Source: Oryzicola mucosus (GTDB lineage: Bacteria; Pseudomonadota; Alphaproteobacteria; Rhizobiales; Rhizobiaceae). Taken from it: a stretch of 64,000 nucleotides of DNA. The stretch is from contig NZ_JACVVX010000002.1 of assembly GCF_014534685.1 (NCBI RefSeq), positions 620,001-684,000 on the forward strand, in the 5' to 3' direction. A program made the translations under genes and the position numbers. This document shows, piece after piece, positions 63,942 through 64,000 of the stretch; the stretch's first letter is position 1, and the number at the start of each line of letters is the position of its first letter. The notes under the pieces were generated by a model. That model saw only the letters and a program-made list of their open reading frames with translations, was not told the DNA's origin and made no database searches.

Positions 63942-64000
63942 CGGCAAAACCGCACCCGCGTCTCCTCGCCGTCAACAACTACTTCTACCGCCGCGGCGGC
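63938..64000 (+). CDS. glycosyltransferase, 5' end only
   Basis: The ATG at 63938 overlaps the deacetylase stop by four bases. The 21 visible codons read MTAKPHPRLLAVNNYFYRRGG, the typical start of a GT4-type glycosyltransferase (VNNYFYRRGGAE..). The gene runs off the window. Confidence 0.65.
   Translation, partial: MTAKPHPRLLAVNNYFYRRGG

Noticed and set aside
1-64000. tRNA or rRNA genes
   Set aside because: No cloverleaf-like sequence with a GGTTCGAATCC-type arm or rRNA segment was noticed in any intergenic space. A covariance-model scan would settle this.

Overview
The window looks like chromosomal DNA of a Hyphomicrobiales (Rhizobiales) alphaproteobacterium, most likely Mesorhizobium or a close Phyllobacteriaceae relative. 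The evidence is high GC, a rhizobial rhaRSTPQUK / rhaDI rhamnose locus, an MbfA-type ferritin gene behind a palindrome resembling the Irr ICE motif, a GGAAC-N16-CGTT (EcfG-type) promoter, and many GC-rich palindromic intergenic repeats. The genus is inferred from gene content and order only.

Layout. 1-1130: repeat DNA and a ParDE-like toxin-antitoxin pair whose toxin has an in-frame amber codon. 1202-7341: housekeeping genes hemW, rdgB, a VOC protein and rph, then hrcA with a small partner and a YegD-like Hsp70 ATPase. 7544-12011: diguanylate cyclase, LysE exporter, cysK, a DCC-family protein and a DUF892 stress protein with an EcfG-type promoter. 12078-20889: ArsR-type regulator, DUF1127 protein, mbfA, a 188-bp TA-ended MITE-like element, a TetR/EamA pair, a CecR-like TetR/HlyD/ABC export operon and a PAP2 phosphatase. 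TetR-type operators are visible as perfect palindromes. 21116-23872: a hybrid PAS histidine kinase.

23888-27746 is a bufferin-type metallophore locus: precursor BufA, MNIO enzyme BufB, partner BufC and a DoxX protein, divergent from an ECF sigma factor and its NrsF-type membrane anti-sigma. lepA follows. 29617-31516 is a dense nest of palindromic repeats around a PPOX-family gene. Beside it, 31517-34193 is a strikingly AT-rich two-gene cassette: a TIR-domain protein with a recognisable catalytic glutamate, overlapped by a pentapeptide/leucine-rich-repeat protein. I regard this as the best candidate for an undescribed system, probably a split immune (NLR-like) module. A tiny frameshifted TIR start lies just upstream of it.

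34413-43726: a conserved hypothetical gene, glcB, tsaB-rimI-plsC, and miaB-phoH-ybeY-corC. 43802-54705: the complete L-rhamnose uptake and catabolism locus. 54761-64000: creatininase family protein, then an exopolysaccharide region with two paralogous GNAT-like proteins, a PrmC-like methyltransferase, Wzx-type flippase, Wzz-type chain-length protein, O-antigen-ligase-like polymerase, polysaccharide deacetylase and the start of a glycosyltransferase cut by the window edge.
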